From: Strigops habroptila
Lineage: Eukaryota; Chordata; Aves; Psittaciformes; Psittacidae
Assembly (NCBI RefSeq): GCF_004027225.2
Contig: NC_046358.1
Location: forward strand, 5,918,720-5,982,719
DNA length: 64,000 nt
Reading direction: 5' to 3'
A model generated the notes under the pieces. That model was given only the letters and a program-made list of their open reading frames with translations. It did not search any database and was not told the DNA's origin. Both the position numbers and the translations under genes were made by a program. Of this stretch, positions 51,376 through 64,000 are shown piece by piece; within the stretch, counting starts at the first letter, position 1; the number at the start of each line of letters is the position of its first letter.

Positions 51376-52764
51376 ATGAGTAAGCTTTTTGGCTAGCAGA
51401 AAGGTTCTTAAATGCAAAGTGATTACTGTGATTAGTAATACAAGTGTAGGTAGCAACAAGTGAACCTAATAGTGGATGTGACAAGTAGAGCAGGGAGCAC
51501 TGGAGCTAAAAGCATCACTGTGGGGCAGGCAGTAGCCTGAGTCCTGACCACTGGCCTTGTCACCTGGATGATGTGTTGATGCTGATGTTAATACCTTCTG
51601 AAACTGCTGTGCTGCTTCTCAGTTTTTATTACTGATCAGCCACCCAACTGAGGGCTTCCCTGTGCTGCCAGTTCTGCTTCCACACACTGCCATTATTCAG
51701 CGTGACTCGTGCCAAGCTGTCAGCCGTACACCAGAAGGCAGAGGTGTTTTTGGCATCTGTTCACAGGTAACTCTTTGCATATGGTTCTTGTAGACTGATT
51801 TATTAATTTCTTTGCCTGCTGCAATTTAGTGGACAGGACTTTATGTTCTAGAGTTGAGGGGTTTAATGCTATTTCTCTGGGCCTTTTTCATTCAGATGGT
51901 GCTTCTGGCTACAGTCTTTTCCACCCCTTTGGACTGTGGTGGCCCCTGTAATGGGGCTGGGGCAGTCTCAGGGCTTGGTCACAGTGACATGAGGTTGCTG
52001 CAGCAACATCAGCTCTGGCCTCAGAGGAGCTCAGGAGCTGCTGGGTCGTGCCATGACAGGGTGTTGTAGTTGGCAGGATCTACCCTATGTGCAGCCACGT
52101 GGGTAGTACTTAACACAGTGTAAACACCATTGCTGGATGTGTTTTCACGTCTAGCTGCCCTGTGGCCTTAAGGACATTATGTTGAGAACACCTCTCCTTT
52201 TATAAATGCATGCACTAGGCTCACATGGATGGTATTTGATTGTTCAGGACCTTGGTGATTAACCACCCTTCTACAGCTGGTTATTGCTGATGGTTTTTCC
52301 AGTGCCTTGTCTTACTGGTGACATGGTGATGAAGGTAGAGACTGGAGGCCCTGTAGTAAGCCCAGATCCCACAGGATGGTTTATGTGAGTTTGCCAGCAA
52401 TTCATCTTTCCCCACAGTGTGCAGTGTCTTTTGCAAGTGGCTGAAATGACACTCATAAATACACACACATATATACTCATGTAATGGAGATAGATCAGTA
52501 GCTATAATGATGCAATGGGATACTTACTTTGTGTTACCTCCTGAAAATAAGATTAAGATTGCTTTTAAGAGTTAGCCTTGATCCTCAAGCTGGAGTATTT
52601 CCTTTCATGGAAGCTTCCACTATACACAGTCATTTTTCTTGTCTTTTTTCCTCCATTCCTGCCATTTCATCCTCTGTCTCTTCTTTATATTAACCAGACA
52701 CTCTTTACACTGCAGCTTAAATCAGCAGTTGTTATATATACACACAGATTTTTACCATCTCACC

Positions 52765-52845
52765 CTTCCTTTAAAGGGAAGGTGTTATCATCTTACACTG
52801 CATTGTGTGTTATAGAGGGTTAACTTTAAGCAACACTAGACTATA
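52765..52845 (+). repeat. Unidentified dispersed repeat, copy 4 (distal part)
   Basis: CCTTTAAAG, AGGTGTTATCATCTTACA and GGTTAACTTTAAGCAACA match the distal part of copy 1 at 20693-20766. With copy 3 it may be the two ends of a single element interrupted by other sequence, including a CR1. Confidence 0.55.
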
Positions 52846-53404
52846 GCTGCTCAGTCTGGTGATCAGACAGGCAAGCAGCATGCTCTTCCACCAGCATTTC
52901 TTGCTGCTGGGATACCCACACTAGTTCTTCCCACAACTTAATTCATCTCTTCTAACCCTTCTATCAGATCAAAACGTTCCCACGCTCCCTTTAAGCACGT
53001 AGTAGCAACCATGTACAATGCAAATACTGCTGGTGGGTTGGGTTTTTTCCCTTTTCCCACCCCTTTCTTTTGGCAACAAGTTAATGTATTTCAGCTGGGG
53101 CAAGACATCCAGGTAATTCCACTTCCCAGCTCACTGGGGAGGTCACCAGAGCCAACACTGCATGTCTGTTCCCCATGCCTGCTTTTGGGACCAGCCAGGC
53201 ACCTGCTTTGCCCCTTCCTCACTCCCCTTTCAGTAGGGTGATCTCACCTGGATCCTGCTCCCTACTCCAACTGTAGCACATCAGTGCCTTTTACCTTCTC
53301 TGTTGGAAGCAGCAACCTGATCCAGCCTGCACTCTCTGACCATCCCATTTCCTGGAGTTCCTTGGGATTCTCTCAGACCTGTCAGTATACATGAAGAAAA
53401 GCAC

Positions 53405-56355
53405 AGAGCATTGCTTACGTAAAAGTTTTATTGGAAATTCTTTGAATACTTGAAGTACATTGGAGACTGTTTCCAAAACAAGACAATTTAGGAGCCTTCC
53501 CCTTCACCCAAAGTTATCTGTAAATCAGCAGCTACATACATACTGTCCTTAATATAGAATCGAGCAGACAGCTGCTAAAATAAACAGCCTTCATAACACA
53601 GTCTGTGGCAGGCTACAGCAGCAGCTAGATCTTTCCTGAAGCAGAGCATCTGTGCAGTGGTCAGGGAGCCTAGATGTAGCAACCATGTGTTGAAACTGAG
53701 GAATGTCCAGAAAAAGAGGCACATAACTCAGCCCTAGAGAATCTCTTTATTGCTGTGGCCATCCAGCTCAACACTAGCAGCTTATATAGGCAAATTTCCA
53801 GCCTTCTGAAGTAGAAAAACCCCAAGCACCACACTGATGTTCTGCCTTCTGAGATGTGGGAGCTGTAGCCATCGGCATCAACAAATGAGCAGAAGTATTT
53901 AGCTCTGGGGACCTTCTGGACAGGAATAGCAAGAATGGCATGCCTTCTGCCAACTCCACAGTGTGCCCCTTGGAGAAGGAAACAGCAGCAGCACTGGTTA
54001 GATGAAGTTCAACCTAGTCTATTCTTCTTCATGAATAGTGTGAACCAGCATTTCACCCCAGCTCTGCTGCTTTGCAGCCCAGACTGTATCAAGCACAACC
54101 TGTACATTGAGAGGAAGGTGACGGCAACCACGTCACTGAGCTAGACGGTGGCAGCGACCAGCTTCCTGAGCAGAGGTGAGAGCCAGCTGATCTATTCATT
54201 CCTTGTGCTCCTGCACCCTTCTGCAACCCTTTCCACCTGTAAAACAAGCTGGCTCTGGCTGTGTGGATCAAGTATTTGTTAAAGCCCACGTAACTTAAAC
54301 CCTCTTGTGCACTGTTTGTCTTGGAAGCTTTCTTTAAATGTTTGTGCATCTTATTTTGCAAGGACTAAGCAATTTCTGTGTGAGGTTGCTGAAAAGTTGA
54401 TTTGGTTGAGTAAGCTGAAGAAGTTCTGGTCAGTAGCTTTCCTTCAGTAAAGCTCTCACCTAGAGTTCTACAGCTCACAGGGCCTCCCACTGAACACAGC
54501 ACTCAACAAAAAAAGCTGCAGTTCAAAGCATTGTGTTGCTCTGACCTTACAGCAAGCTCCATTCTGAACTTGGTTCCTTGCTTTACCAGTGGCACAGGAA
54601 TAGTGTTGTAGAGAGGAGGTGGGGTTCCCCTGTCAGCTGCTAGTGATCTCTTTCAGTTAACTTGAAGAAGCTGCCACGTTGCACTAACTAGAAGGCTGGT
54701 TACTCAGCCACTCTAAGGAAATTAAGATGTCTCCTCAGGCCTGAGGCAACACAACTCCACTTCCAGAAAAAGAAAGAAAGGAAAAGTGTTTTAGGACAGT
54801 AAGGAGTCTTGCAGTTGCTCACTGTAGTTACACATGGGAGGAGGAGAGAGAACCACAAGGCGACCTACCTTATCTAAGTTTCTGTTTAGTGTCACTGTTT
54901 CTCCTCCCCTCCTTACATCAGGCAAAAGACACGCACCAGCCGAATCAACCCTCGAGCACTGCCACTCACACTGCTGATAACCAGATCATTACAAAAATAA
55001 CATTTCAGCTAATCAAAAGCCAGCTGATTAAAAAGTACCATAAGCTCCCCCCCCCAAATGTGCTTCTTTAAAGAAGCTGCCTTCTGAATGGCTGAAAACA
55101 CTGCAAATTCATCCATGCCTCTCAGAACACAGCTTTTTACCAAATCCCTGTCACTCCACTCCACTCCTGTGTGCATTTCATTCTATCAATGGGCCCTGAC
55201 TGGATGTAATGGACACAAAGTCCCCAAAACAGAGTATTATATTAGAATAATCAAGTCTGTCTTAGAAAATAAATATCTTGGATACTTTCCTGCAAGGAGA
55301 GACCAGTCTCACTGGCCAGGGTTCCATGGCACACTTGCTGTCTGCAGTGATCCAGAGCAGAATGACCCGCACTACTACATGAAAACAGAACATCTTTTAA
55401 ATATAGGTTTCTTTAAAAGCAATAAATATTTCTTGACTCTTAAGATCATCTATTAACCATAAAGCAGGAAGGTTTGCAAGGGTTAGAGGAAAGAATCTTG
55501 GACTAAAGACTCCTAGTAACATAACCCTAAAGAAATAGGATTCCTAGTATTTACAGTTGTATTTCAGAAGCAGAGACTGTGAATTCAGCACTATCACAGC
55601 TGCTATGTGCAGGCTTGCCAACAGTCAACACTGGTCAACTCAGCACGGCCGAGCGTCAGTATGCTCAGGAAGGAAATGTGGAAAGCTCTTCTGTAGTTCC
55701 ATTCCTGCTTATCAGCCAGCCTAACAAAAGGCCTCACACAAAACGACTGTGGAGACCCAGTTCCTTAGAAGCAGGAAAACAAAGGTAACTTGTATTACAC
55801 AGGTCCCAAAGCTGACGTCTCTCCCTGGCTCCAGGCACTCACACTGAAGTCAGGATGAAATGCCCCATTCTGCGGAATGGATGTCCTGGAGTTAAAACTG
55901 TTAAATCTGCTGAACTCACAGCCCCTGGAAAAGAGCCAAAGCTTTCTATGCTCTAACAGGGTTGGAGACTGTAGGAAAGAGTCTGTTAGCGAGAAGCTAC
56001 ACCGAGGGAACTTACACCATAGGACCTTTGGAGGAAGCATATGGCAACTTTTCACAAAGCCCCTCCACAGAGAACAGAGATTGAAGAGAGAATAAATTTC
56101 ATACATTGGAGTTTGACTTCCTGTGTCTCTACTGAAGTCTTAAATTCAAAACTGTGAGCAGGAAAAGCAGTCCAGAACTATGCGGTGGTGTAGTTGAGGA
56201 AAATCAGATCTGCTGTTGAAGAGAGCAATCCAAGAAAGCTCACTTGATGGAAGGAACTAATATCAAAGTGAGACAAAAGGCAGAGCAGGGGCAACAGAGA
56301 TATTTCTTGACGTCGTTTTCCAGAATGCCTTGAGGAGGAAGAACTGGAAACAGCT
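53405..56355 (-). other. ATG13: ATG13 3' UTR with candidate poly(A) signals
   Basis: Minus-strand AATAAA hexamers lie at 53751-53746 and 53432-53427, downstream of the ATG13 stop codon. The distal one would give a UTR of about 2.9 kb. No repeat element was recognised between. Which signal is used cannot be read from sequence. Confidence 0.6.
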
Positions 56356-59300
56356 TCACTGCAAGGTTTCTACAAAGGCATCAAACTCCTTGACATTTTT
56401 CTCATGGACTGCCAGCTTCTCTGGTAACGAGTCCTGGAGGGGTAAGAAAAGGTGCAGGTCAGGGCTCATTCACAGCAGATAAAAGGAAGCTTTTAAACAC
56501 ACACGCAATCCCTCTCCGCTGCTCTGGGCTCCCCTTCCCACGTGCACAAAACCAGGAGTCCTCTGGCAGCATCCAGCAAGTGACCCTGAGAAGGGCACCC
56601 TGCCCAGAGTGTGTTTGTTCTGTAAGAACAGTAGGTACACTGGGGCCTCGCCTTGTGCAATTCTTGCCACCATCTGCAGCACAATAACCTGTTCATGGCA
56701 TTGCCTCCACCAAGCCACTTGCAGCCATCAGCCTCTGGTATGTTACAATGCCTGTGAGCCCAACACAGCACGCACCCAGACATGACTTTCACCAGCCACA
56801 CCAGGGTTTCACCTCTGCTCAGGCTGCAAGATCAGGCCTAGTTTGCCGCTAAGTTTGACACACCAAAGGCAGAATTAGTTTTGGGGGTTTCAATGACAGC
56901 CACAGCAATGCGGTGGCAACTTTCAGCTTGAAGATAAACACACCAGTTTCAGAGGCTCAGGTGTGCCACAAACAAATTTACATTTGTCTGGAAAACATTA
57001 GTGAGGGATCCCCTTTGGGCAAGGTCTCTCTTCTGAGAAGTACAGGAAAGACATGGATCTGCTGGAGTGGGTCTGGAGGAGGGCCACAAAAATGCTCAGA
57101 GGGCTGGAGCACTTCTATAAGGAAAGGCTGAGAGATGTGGGCTTGTTAAGCCTGGAGAAGACAAGACTTGGGGGATACCGTGTTGTGGCCTTTCAGTAAC
57201 TAAAGGGCGCCTATAAGAAAGACGGGGACAGACTTTTTAGCTGTTGCAAGAGGAGAAAGAGTGATGGTTTTAAGCTAAAAGAGGGTAGGCTCACAGCAGA
57301 TATAAGGAAGAAATCTCTTAAGGTGAGGTGGTGAAACACTGGACCAGGTTGACCAGAGAGGTGGTAGATGCCACATCCCTGGAAACATTCAAGGCCAGGT
57401 TGGATGGGGCTCTGAGCAGCCTGATCTAGTTGAAGATAACCCTGCTTATTGCAGGGGGGGTTGGACCTTTAAAGGTCCCTCTCAACACAAACTATTCTAT
57501 AATTCCATGAAGATACAAATCTTTTCAAACTAGGAATAGAGAGAGCATTATAAGGTATATGTAATTCCCACCAAAAGAAATGTCAGGGTTCCATACCAAA
57601 TCCTCTGCCATGGACTGCGCTCCAATGTCAATGGAGAGGCTGCTGAGTTGAGGGGGGTTCTGGAACTCACGGTAAAACGTCCCCAGGTCCATTGGAAGAA
57701 TGTCATCCTTTGAAAATGCTGGTTTCTAGAATCAAAGATACTGCTGTTAATTTGCATTCAGAGACGTTGGCTTCACTTTCACTATGATCTCAGGTAATGC
57801 CATTACCTGCTAGCAGTGAACATCTTGGCACTACAACTGTTGCTGCAATAATGCAGATTAAATAACTGAAGAACAGCCAAGATCTGTGCTTGCCTGAGAA
57901 CTAGGAAGAGAGCATTTCCTTGGAGTCTTTTAGGCATTAGACAGAGGGTGCCAAGCCCAGGTGTTGGCAGGGAACTGAAAGAGAATTTAATTTGTACCTA
58001 TTGGTGCCAAGTTATCGGTGTCTCTGCAGTTTGGGGGCTGCCAAGCTCTAGTTTGGAATGGAGACTTATGGGTCCTTTGCACCCCCACTGAAAACTACTC
58101 TTACACCATTTGCCATTGTAGCAGCACCTGAAGCCCATCTAAGATGCAGGTGTTATGTGAGAGCACTGAGGAGGGCACTTACAAAGTCAATCATAACAAA
58201 GTCATCATGGGTGTTCCCTGTGCTGCTGCCACTGGAGCCCTCCGAGTGTAAGCTGCCTTGTAGAGGAGATTCAGTTTCTGGGGAGTCAGGAGGATTGACC
58301 TGCCCAAGAGATCAAAGATGGTGAGTAGTGATTTTATGAGCATGTCTGTCTGTGTATTCTGACAGTGTGGGGGCAGTGAGGAGGTTGAACAATAAACACA
58401 TGCTACAGCAGGGGCAGCAAACACACACTGCTATTTGTGTGTCTAAAGAGCCCAAGATTCAACATGGGAGACTTCTTGAAACCGAACAAATCTGAATAAC
58501 TAGTTCTTTGCTCAAAAACCAAAGTGTATTCAAGGTACAGAATAGCATGGATATTGCATAAGGGATGCTGAGGAAGCACACATTATACCTCTGGAAGAGG
58601 CTTACCATGGGGTCGTTATCTTCCAGCTCAACATTCTTGGGAGCAAACATGGCAAAAGGAATGTCTAAGTTGGCCATGGTCACCTGGGGAGATTCAGCAA
58701 ACAGAATTTCACTAAGATCCTCTGCTTACCCGGCACAGGAAAGCATATACTGAAAGTCTTTGCCCAAGACCACATCAGGCAGGCGGCTGACAACCTCGTT
58801 TAAAAAAGGCATTCAATAGGGAAATTGTACTCAGCTGACCTAATGCAGACACATACCCTGAGGTGGGATTGCTGGTATACATCTTGTGTAATACAGGCAA
58901 AGATTAACAAACTGCTACACATTCAACCAGTTCTCCTTCATCCATCAAAAGGCCTAGAAGAGCAGTCTTAGGAACTGGGCAGATCTCTAAGCTGCCCTAG
59001 CTGAGCTTAAATGCTTGCTTACTAGTGATCAACTGGTCTACTGCATGGCAGGCTTCCTACCAGCTTCCCCAGTTTATGAACTTTGGTAGTGGCAGTTCTT
59101 TGTGAGACCTGAGTATCAGCTGTTCCATACCCAAAGAGGGTGCTGGCAAAGTGGGGCTCACACATCCCAAAAGGATTTTATGAAAAACAAGCCTGTGACA
59201 AGACCTTGTAGCTGGCAGGAGAATACACTCTCCAGTCTCGTCCTGGCATTGGGTGCTTTTTGTTCCTCTGTTAGGAACAGATGTGAGAAGCAGGGTATTG

Positions 59301-62300
59301 TGGTGCCCTCTGAGAAGATCTGTTTTTAGTTACCTGGTTAATGGGTTTGTTGACAAAAGCTCCCACCTTCCGGATAAAGATGGTCTCCAAAAGGTCATGT
59401 GGGGAGCCACATTTCCCCTCACTGCTGTTTGATACTGTTTCTGTGTCCTCGCTGGGGGAAGAAAATAGACCAATTACTGACTCATGGCACAAAGAACATA
59501 GACAAATCCCATGCTTGACAAGATTCCTTCACTCTTCTTGGTTTACTCCTAGTACTGGAAGGACAACAGAAATCTGTCCTTGTACCACACGTTCCTCCTC
59601 AGTCATAAGCACAAAAGGGGAGTGGGACACTGACAGAATCAGATTTTTGTTTAAACCTGGATGAAAACTATTTAGCTGAAAAGTTGCTGCCAACTGAAAT
59701 AGGCTTTTCTTTTTGGAGATGGACTTTTAACTTCAGAATATGCATTTCATTCAGCAATTCCTGTTCATCACGATTATTTCTTCAGTAATACAGTAGTCAC
59801 AGATCTGAAGGGAGGTGCTAGTGCAACTATGATTTTTGGTTTCCTCATAACAAAATTGCTGCTTAAGATATTTGACTCAGAACTGTGTGACCCAGAGAGA
59901 CTGTACAAGAAATAAACAGAGTGACCAAAAGAGAATAGGGGGATTTCATTAGCTGAGAGGAAGGTGATTTAGGACAGTCTGAGTTTGCATTGTTTTCTTT
60001 TAAGTAACTTTGTGCTTAAATAGTGAACAGATTTGCAGTAACTATAGCTGTTTTGGTAACAAGTCTCTGGACAATTTAAGACTCACTTGAGAACTTGCTT
60101 CACTTTGTTGTTTTACAATGAGCAAAAACAGTAATGAGATTTAAAAAAGATAAAATTGATAATAAAGTTGACATAATCGAAGTTGTAAGAATGTCACAGT
60201 GACACCAGGTGTAAAGAGGTGGGTGAGATCATTGTTTGGAGAAAGGCTTGAAAAAGGCTGATGGGGGGGAAAAAGCCCCATCAGAGAAAGCTGCTTGTTA
60301 TTTTGGGGGATGGAAAGACAGTAGTTATGCTACAAACAAAGAGGGGAAACCAAAAAGTTTTACCTTAACAGGATTATAACTGGGCTAGTACAAGCGGTAG
60401 ATCATCTAAACCCAACCTACCTACTAGAAGGAGTAGCTGCTGAGTAGTGGCCTCCATCCAGTGGTGTGCACATCCTCTCTTGGTCAGCTTGAGTGCCATG
60501 TGCTGGCTGGCTGGGGATTGGGGGAACTCCCCCCTCTTTGCCTGGGCCGATCAACTGGGATGGAGAGAGCAGACAAGTTGGAGACCTCATAATCAGGCAA
60601 ACACCACAGTGCAATACAGAGCAGATTCCGTCATTTTGGGACTAAGGTGTGGGATTTTGGTGTATGACTGGGCTCTAGCCTCCATGAGGCTGAGAGAGGT
60701 GTCAAATAGAAGGTGATCACCACAATACAAACTCGTTCTTACTCCCTTTCTAATCCACTTCAGGCCTGTTACACACTGCAGAGCTCTCTGGCCTTAGGTC
60801 CTCTGCTTCAAGCAGAAGCAGGAGAAAAATAATCATATTCTCTTGCTATGACCTCATGGCTCTCTACAGCTTCCTGAGGATGAGAAGTGGAGAGGGAGGT
60901 GCTGATCTCTTCTCCCTCGTAACACGTGGAAATGGTTCAAAGCTGTGCCAGGGGAGGTTTAGACTGGACATTAGGAAGCATTTCTTTACTGAGAGGGTGG
61001 TCAAACACTGGAACAGGCTTCCTAGAGAGGTGGTCAATGCTACAAGCCTGTCATACTCCTCCCACATGACCCTACCTCAGTAAAGTCAGAATGCTGAGGA
61101 GCCAATTCCCAGCCTCTGTGCAAGCTGGGCTTTCTCTATATTTACCTTACAATCTTTTCATTCCTGACAGACAAGATACCAATGCATGCCCTAGTGTCAA
61201 GGCCTCTCTGAGATGTACAAGTGACACAAATGGTTGCAATACCAGCCACACTTGTTTTACCCTCTACAAGTACCTGGTGAGGCTGTGCAGCATTCAAGCC
61301 ACCAGCAAAGAGTACAGGATACCCCATGTCAGCTGATCCAACTCCCAGGGCAGCAGGCTGATAGGAAAGACGAGAGCTGGAAAGCTAAGAAAGAAGAGAA
61401 AAAACAAAAGGGCAAAGGGAGAGGAGAGAGGAAGGGGAAGGAGAATGCCCCACAGTCTGAATAATCATCAGTCACTGAAGAAGGAACAGGAAAAGTCAGA
61501 GGCATAGCACAGCATTTCAGGCTGGCAGAAGGATGCTAGGTTTTCATTGGAATCAATAATGAAGGCTATTACTATAAAACTTCTTATTGCAGGGGGCTAA
61601 GTCTGAGCCTTGACAAGAAAGGCTCGTTTCCTATATAAACAGGAGGAAGCTGTGCAGGGTACAACTGACATCCACTCACAGGGAAGCTCTGCTCTGCAGC
61701 TCTGTTGTTCAGACTGAAAGAAGCATGAATGCCATCATCAACTCACTGAAGAGCTAATATTTAATATTTTTCCCCCCAAAACAACTGCATTATCAACTGT
61801 TTGAACCCATTCCCATTGCACATTGAACAGGCCTTGAAAATCAGCTACTTTAAATAGCCCCGGCCAAAGAATAGAGAGTCCCATAAAGGCCCTAGAATCA
61901 GGACACCAACCCTTGTGAGATTGCTTTAGGAATGAAGTGCTGGAAGCAGTGAAACCCAGGGGTCCTTACATACCCCAGGCAGAAATCTAGCTGGTTGGAT
62001 TAAATAAAAACTTTCCCATTTTAGCTTACTTGACCTCAAGAGAAACACTTTCTTCAGAACTCTGTGTGTGATACTCCAGCAACACCAATGCTGACATCAT
62101 TCAGAGGGGTCTGAATGATGATCAGCAGGTTATTCACATGGGGCTAGTTAAGCTGAATGGAGCACTACTGACTATGTAGGTTCTAGGGACACTGGCTCTT
62201 AAAGAGAAAACACTCAGCACTGTACCTTACTACTTAGGTCCTTCACTAAGAATCCTTGGAACTGCTGCTGTTTATTTAGGGGTGCTTGTCCTGTTTTTGG

Positions 62301-62548
62301 GAGACCTTCATCTGCAAAGGCATTTAAGCAGCCAGTCTCAACAATGTGCCTGGCCCATTTCGGGGTCACCAGCCTTTCTCATGCACAACATTCCACATAG
62401 TTAAATTTCTACTTTCCTGTATTTGTTCTGGCATAATAGAACTGTATCTGGCCACATATAACATATTCTATTGACAACTCACTTGGTGTGAAAAGGCCAG
62501 TCCCATCACTGGGACCTTCAGGGTGTCCGTCACCACAGGAGGAGGGGT
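56356..62548 (-). CDS. ATG13: ATG13, C-terminal coding exons, 5' part outside window
   Basis: Eight exons, in transcript order: 62483-62548, 61274-61384, 60421-60554, 59334-59451, 58606-58683, 58183-58299, 57597-57725 and 56356-56433, stop at 56358-56356. They encode 276 residues in continuous phase and match the C-terminal, largely disordered part of vertebrate ATG13, including [32 protein letters not shown], and the end [18 protein letters not shown]. The motif DDFVMIDF in exon 58183-58299 is the known LC3/GABARAP-interacting region, and the final segment corresponds to the ULK1-binding C terminus. ATG13 is a subunit of the ULK1-FIP200-ATG101 complex that starts autophagosome formation. The N-terminal HORMA domain must lie beyond 64,000. 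The 66-base exon 62483-62548 ([20 protein letters not shown]...) is phase-neutral and could be skipped. No defect was seen. Confidence 0.95.
57005..57515 (+). mobile_element. CR1 LINE 3' fragment in ATG13 intron
   Basis: Plus-oriented CR1 of about 500 bases, from a segment like GGATCTGCTGGAGTGGGTCT through CCTGGAGAAGACAAGACTTG to the tail ATTCTATAATTCCATGA. More diverged than the other copies, hence probably older. It lies between ATG13 exons 56356-56433 and 57597-57725, antisense to the gene. Confidence 0.9.
60862..61060 (+). mobile_element. CR1 LINE internal fragment in ATG13 intron
   Basis: A short piece of CR1 ORF2 tail in plus orientation. Translated, it reads [20 protein letters not shown] followed by [13 protein letters not shown]. 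It stops before the CR1 3' terminus, which is unusual for this LINE. It lies between ATG13 exons 60421-60554 and 61274-61384. Confidence 0.88.
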
Positions 62549-64000
62549 CTGAAAATGTGCCTTTGTGACAGTAAAAACACACTGTGCACAGAGACAGACA
62601 CACAGAGGAAACAAGGAAAAGAGAGAGTGAGAGAGGGGGAGAGAGAAAGAGAGAAGGACTTCAGAGAAGAACTATGAAGAGTTGGATGAACTGAATGCTA
62701 GTGAAGAGGTTTGGGCTGCAGCAGCCACACCTACACATAGAGCAGAAGTCTCAGTATTGCCAGAAGCACATTCATTTTGTAAAGAATTGACTGTTTTCCA
62801 ATCTCAGTGAACCACTCGACACAGGTAATATTGGAGACTCCAGTGAACACTGAAAGTAACTGCCAGAGACTCTGCTCCACAGCTCATTAGAAATGAGCCA
62901 GACAATCAGCAAGGAGAAGGCTGAGCAGATGCCACAAAAAGCCAAGAGTGTTCTCTTCCCCAAATGTACAAGTTACATGTATTTCAATACTCTCCATCCA
63001 TATATACTCCTTATCTTCCAGCATTCTGAGGCATCATATCTTGGCAGGTCTGTGCTGCACCCTTAGAATAAAGGGGACCCAGACTGAGGTGCAATTCAAA
63101 CACACTGAGGTAAGGAGAGAACTCCATCAACAGGATACTCCAGAACTAAAGGCTGTCACAGAGGGTACTAAGGCAAAAATGGCAATCCTAACCTGGCTCA
63201 GTCCCATGCCTTCTCCCAGTCACTTTCCTACCAACAGTTTTCAGTTTAGGACAGCTTTGTTTCTGTGTATTGCTCATGGCCAGACCTTCTCCTGAATTCT
63301 GGGCTACTCAACAACATCCAGACATGCTATGCAAGCTCACAGGGAGAAGGTAACACCTATGCCCTTCTATCATGCAGGTTATGCCTCATTTCTCCTGGGA
63401 AGGCAGGCAGAGATTTGGACAATTTGCCTACAGAACCACCCAGTTCCCAGTATTTTCCAACACATTAAGTTGTATACAGAAAGCTAGAGAAAGAAATTAA
63501 CTTTTTTTTCCCCCTTCTAATTTACTTTAGAGATCACTCTGCCAAGACAACCTTACAATTCTAACTGTGGTAACAAAGACTGGCAGTTGCTTTATAAATA
63601 AGCGCACAGCATATGGCAACTCTGAGCCACAGGAAAGCAAGAATATAGGCTCATACTTAATGTGAATCCTCAAGGTTTGTCTGGTTTCATAAAGCTTTTC
63701 CCCTCAGTGACAGTTAAGCTTCATGTGCCCTGGGGAGATGTCAACCTCAATGTATTTACATACAGTATTAATGTTAAGTAACACTGGCACGAGCCACTGG
63801 AAATTTCCTTATGAAACCTTTTGCATTTAACCCATTTTGTGAAAAGGCAGGACACAACTCGGCCACAAACTCAGCTCCTGAGCTGTGTATCACAGAATAA
63901 GAAAAGCTTTATTCCATCAGACTTAGTGTGAGTGCTGATTAGTTCAACATTGCCTGACACCCTGTCATCCAAAAGCCACTTAGCACAAAAATGCTTCCTA
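62549..64000 (-). other. ATG13 intron running to the window edge
   Basis: Upstream intron of ATG13. A purine-rich (GA)n-like stretch lies at 62603-62658. The next upstream ATG13 exons were searched for by eye and not found, so they should lie beyond 64,000. Confidence 0.6.
62603..62658 (+). repeat. GA-rich low-complexity stretch
   Basis: About 55 bases consisting almost only of A and G, mainly GAGA units, some 55 bases upstream (in ATG13 sense) of the 62483-62548 exon. On the transcribed strand it is a long pyrimidine tract and may strengthen that exon's acceptor. Confidence 0.75.

Larger units (their letters stand above)
50716..53404. other. Spacer between convergent ARHGAP1 and ATG13
   Basis: Gene-free interval holding a CR1 fragment (51219-51375) and two partial copies of the unidentified dispersed repeat (51007-51125 and 52765-52845). 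No conserved coding exon was seen. Confidence 0.6.

Overview
This window is vertebrate, almost certainly avian, nuclear DNA. It has intron-split genes with GT-AG boundaries, about ten CR1 LINE fragments in both orientations ending in the typical ATTCTATG-like tails, a CpG-island promoter, and protein sequences close to tetrapod orthologues. The gene order matches human 11p11.2: CKAP5, F2, ZNF408, ARHGAP1, ATG13, with the same relative orientations.

Layout. Positions 1-6,495 (+) hold the last seven coding exons of CKAP5, the microtubule polymerase ch-TOG; one intron carries a candidate C/D-box snoRNA. After a 3 kb gene-free spacer, the complete prothrombin gene F2 lies on the minus strand (14 coding exons, 9,654-18,059, 609 codons). 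A repeat-rich spacer (18.1-22.7 kb) follows. Next, at 22,766-23,405 (-), is a collapsed remnant of the ZNF408 zinc-finger gene. A CpG island at about 23.8-24.5 kb should be the promoter once shared head-to-head by ZNF408 and ARHGAP1. ARHGAP1 (p50RhoGAP) is complete on the plus strand: a noncoding first exon ending at 24,162, 12 coding exons from 29,614 to 47,091 (437 codons), and a 3.6 kb 3' UTR. A spacer with CR1 and an unidentified dispersed repeat leads to ATG13 on the minus strand, where the last eight coding exons (276 codons), including the LC3-interacting motif, and the 3' UTR are present; its 5' part lies beyond the window.

The genes are unrelated housekeeping and tissue genes held together by ancient synteny: mitotic spindle (CKAP5), liver clotting factor (F2), Rho/Cdc42 signalling (ARHGAP1) and autophagy initiation (ATG13). 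The most notable observation is the decay of ZNF408: one complete zinc finger, part of a second, a scrap of a third and the extreme C terminus survive, in different reading frames, with the intervening finger array gone. No intact new coding system was found. The secondary leads are the candidate snoRNA and a dispersed repeat of unknown class with four partial copies in the window.
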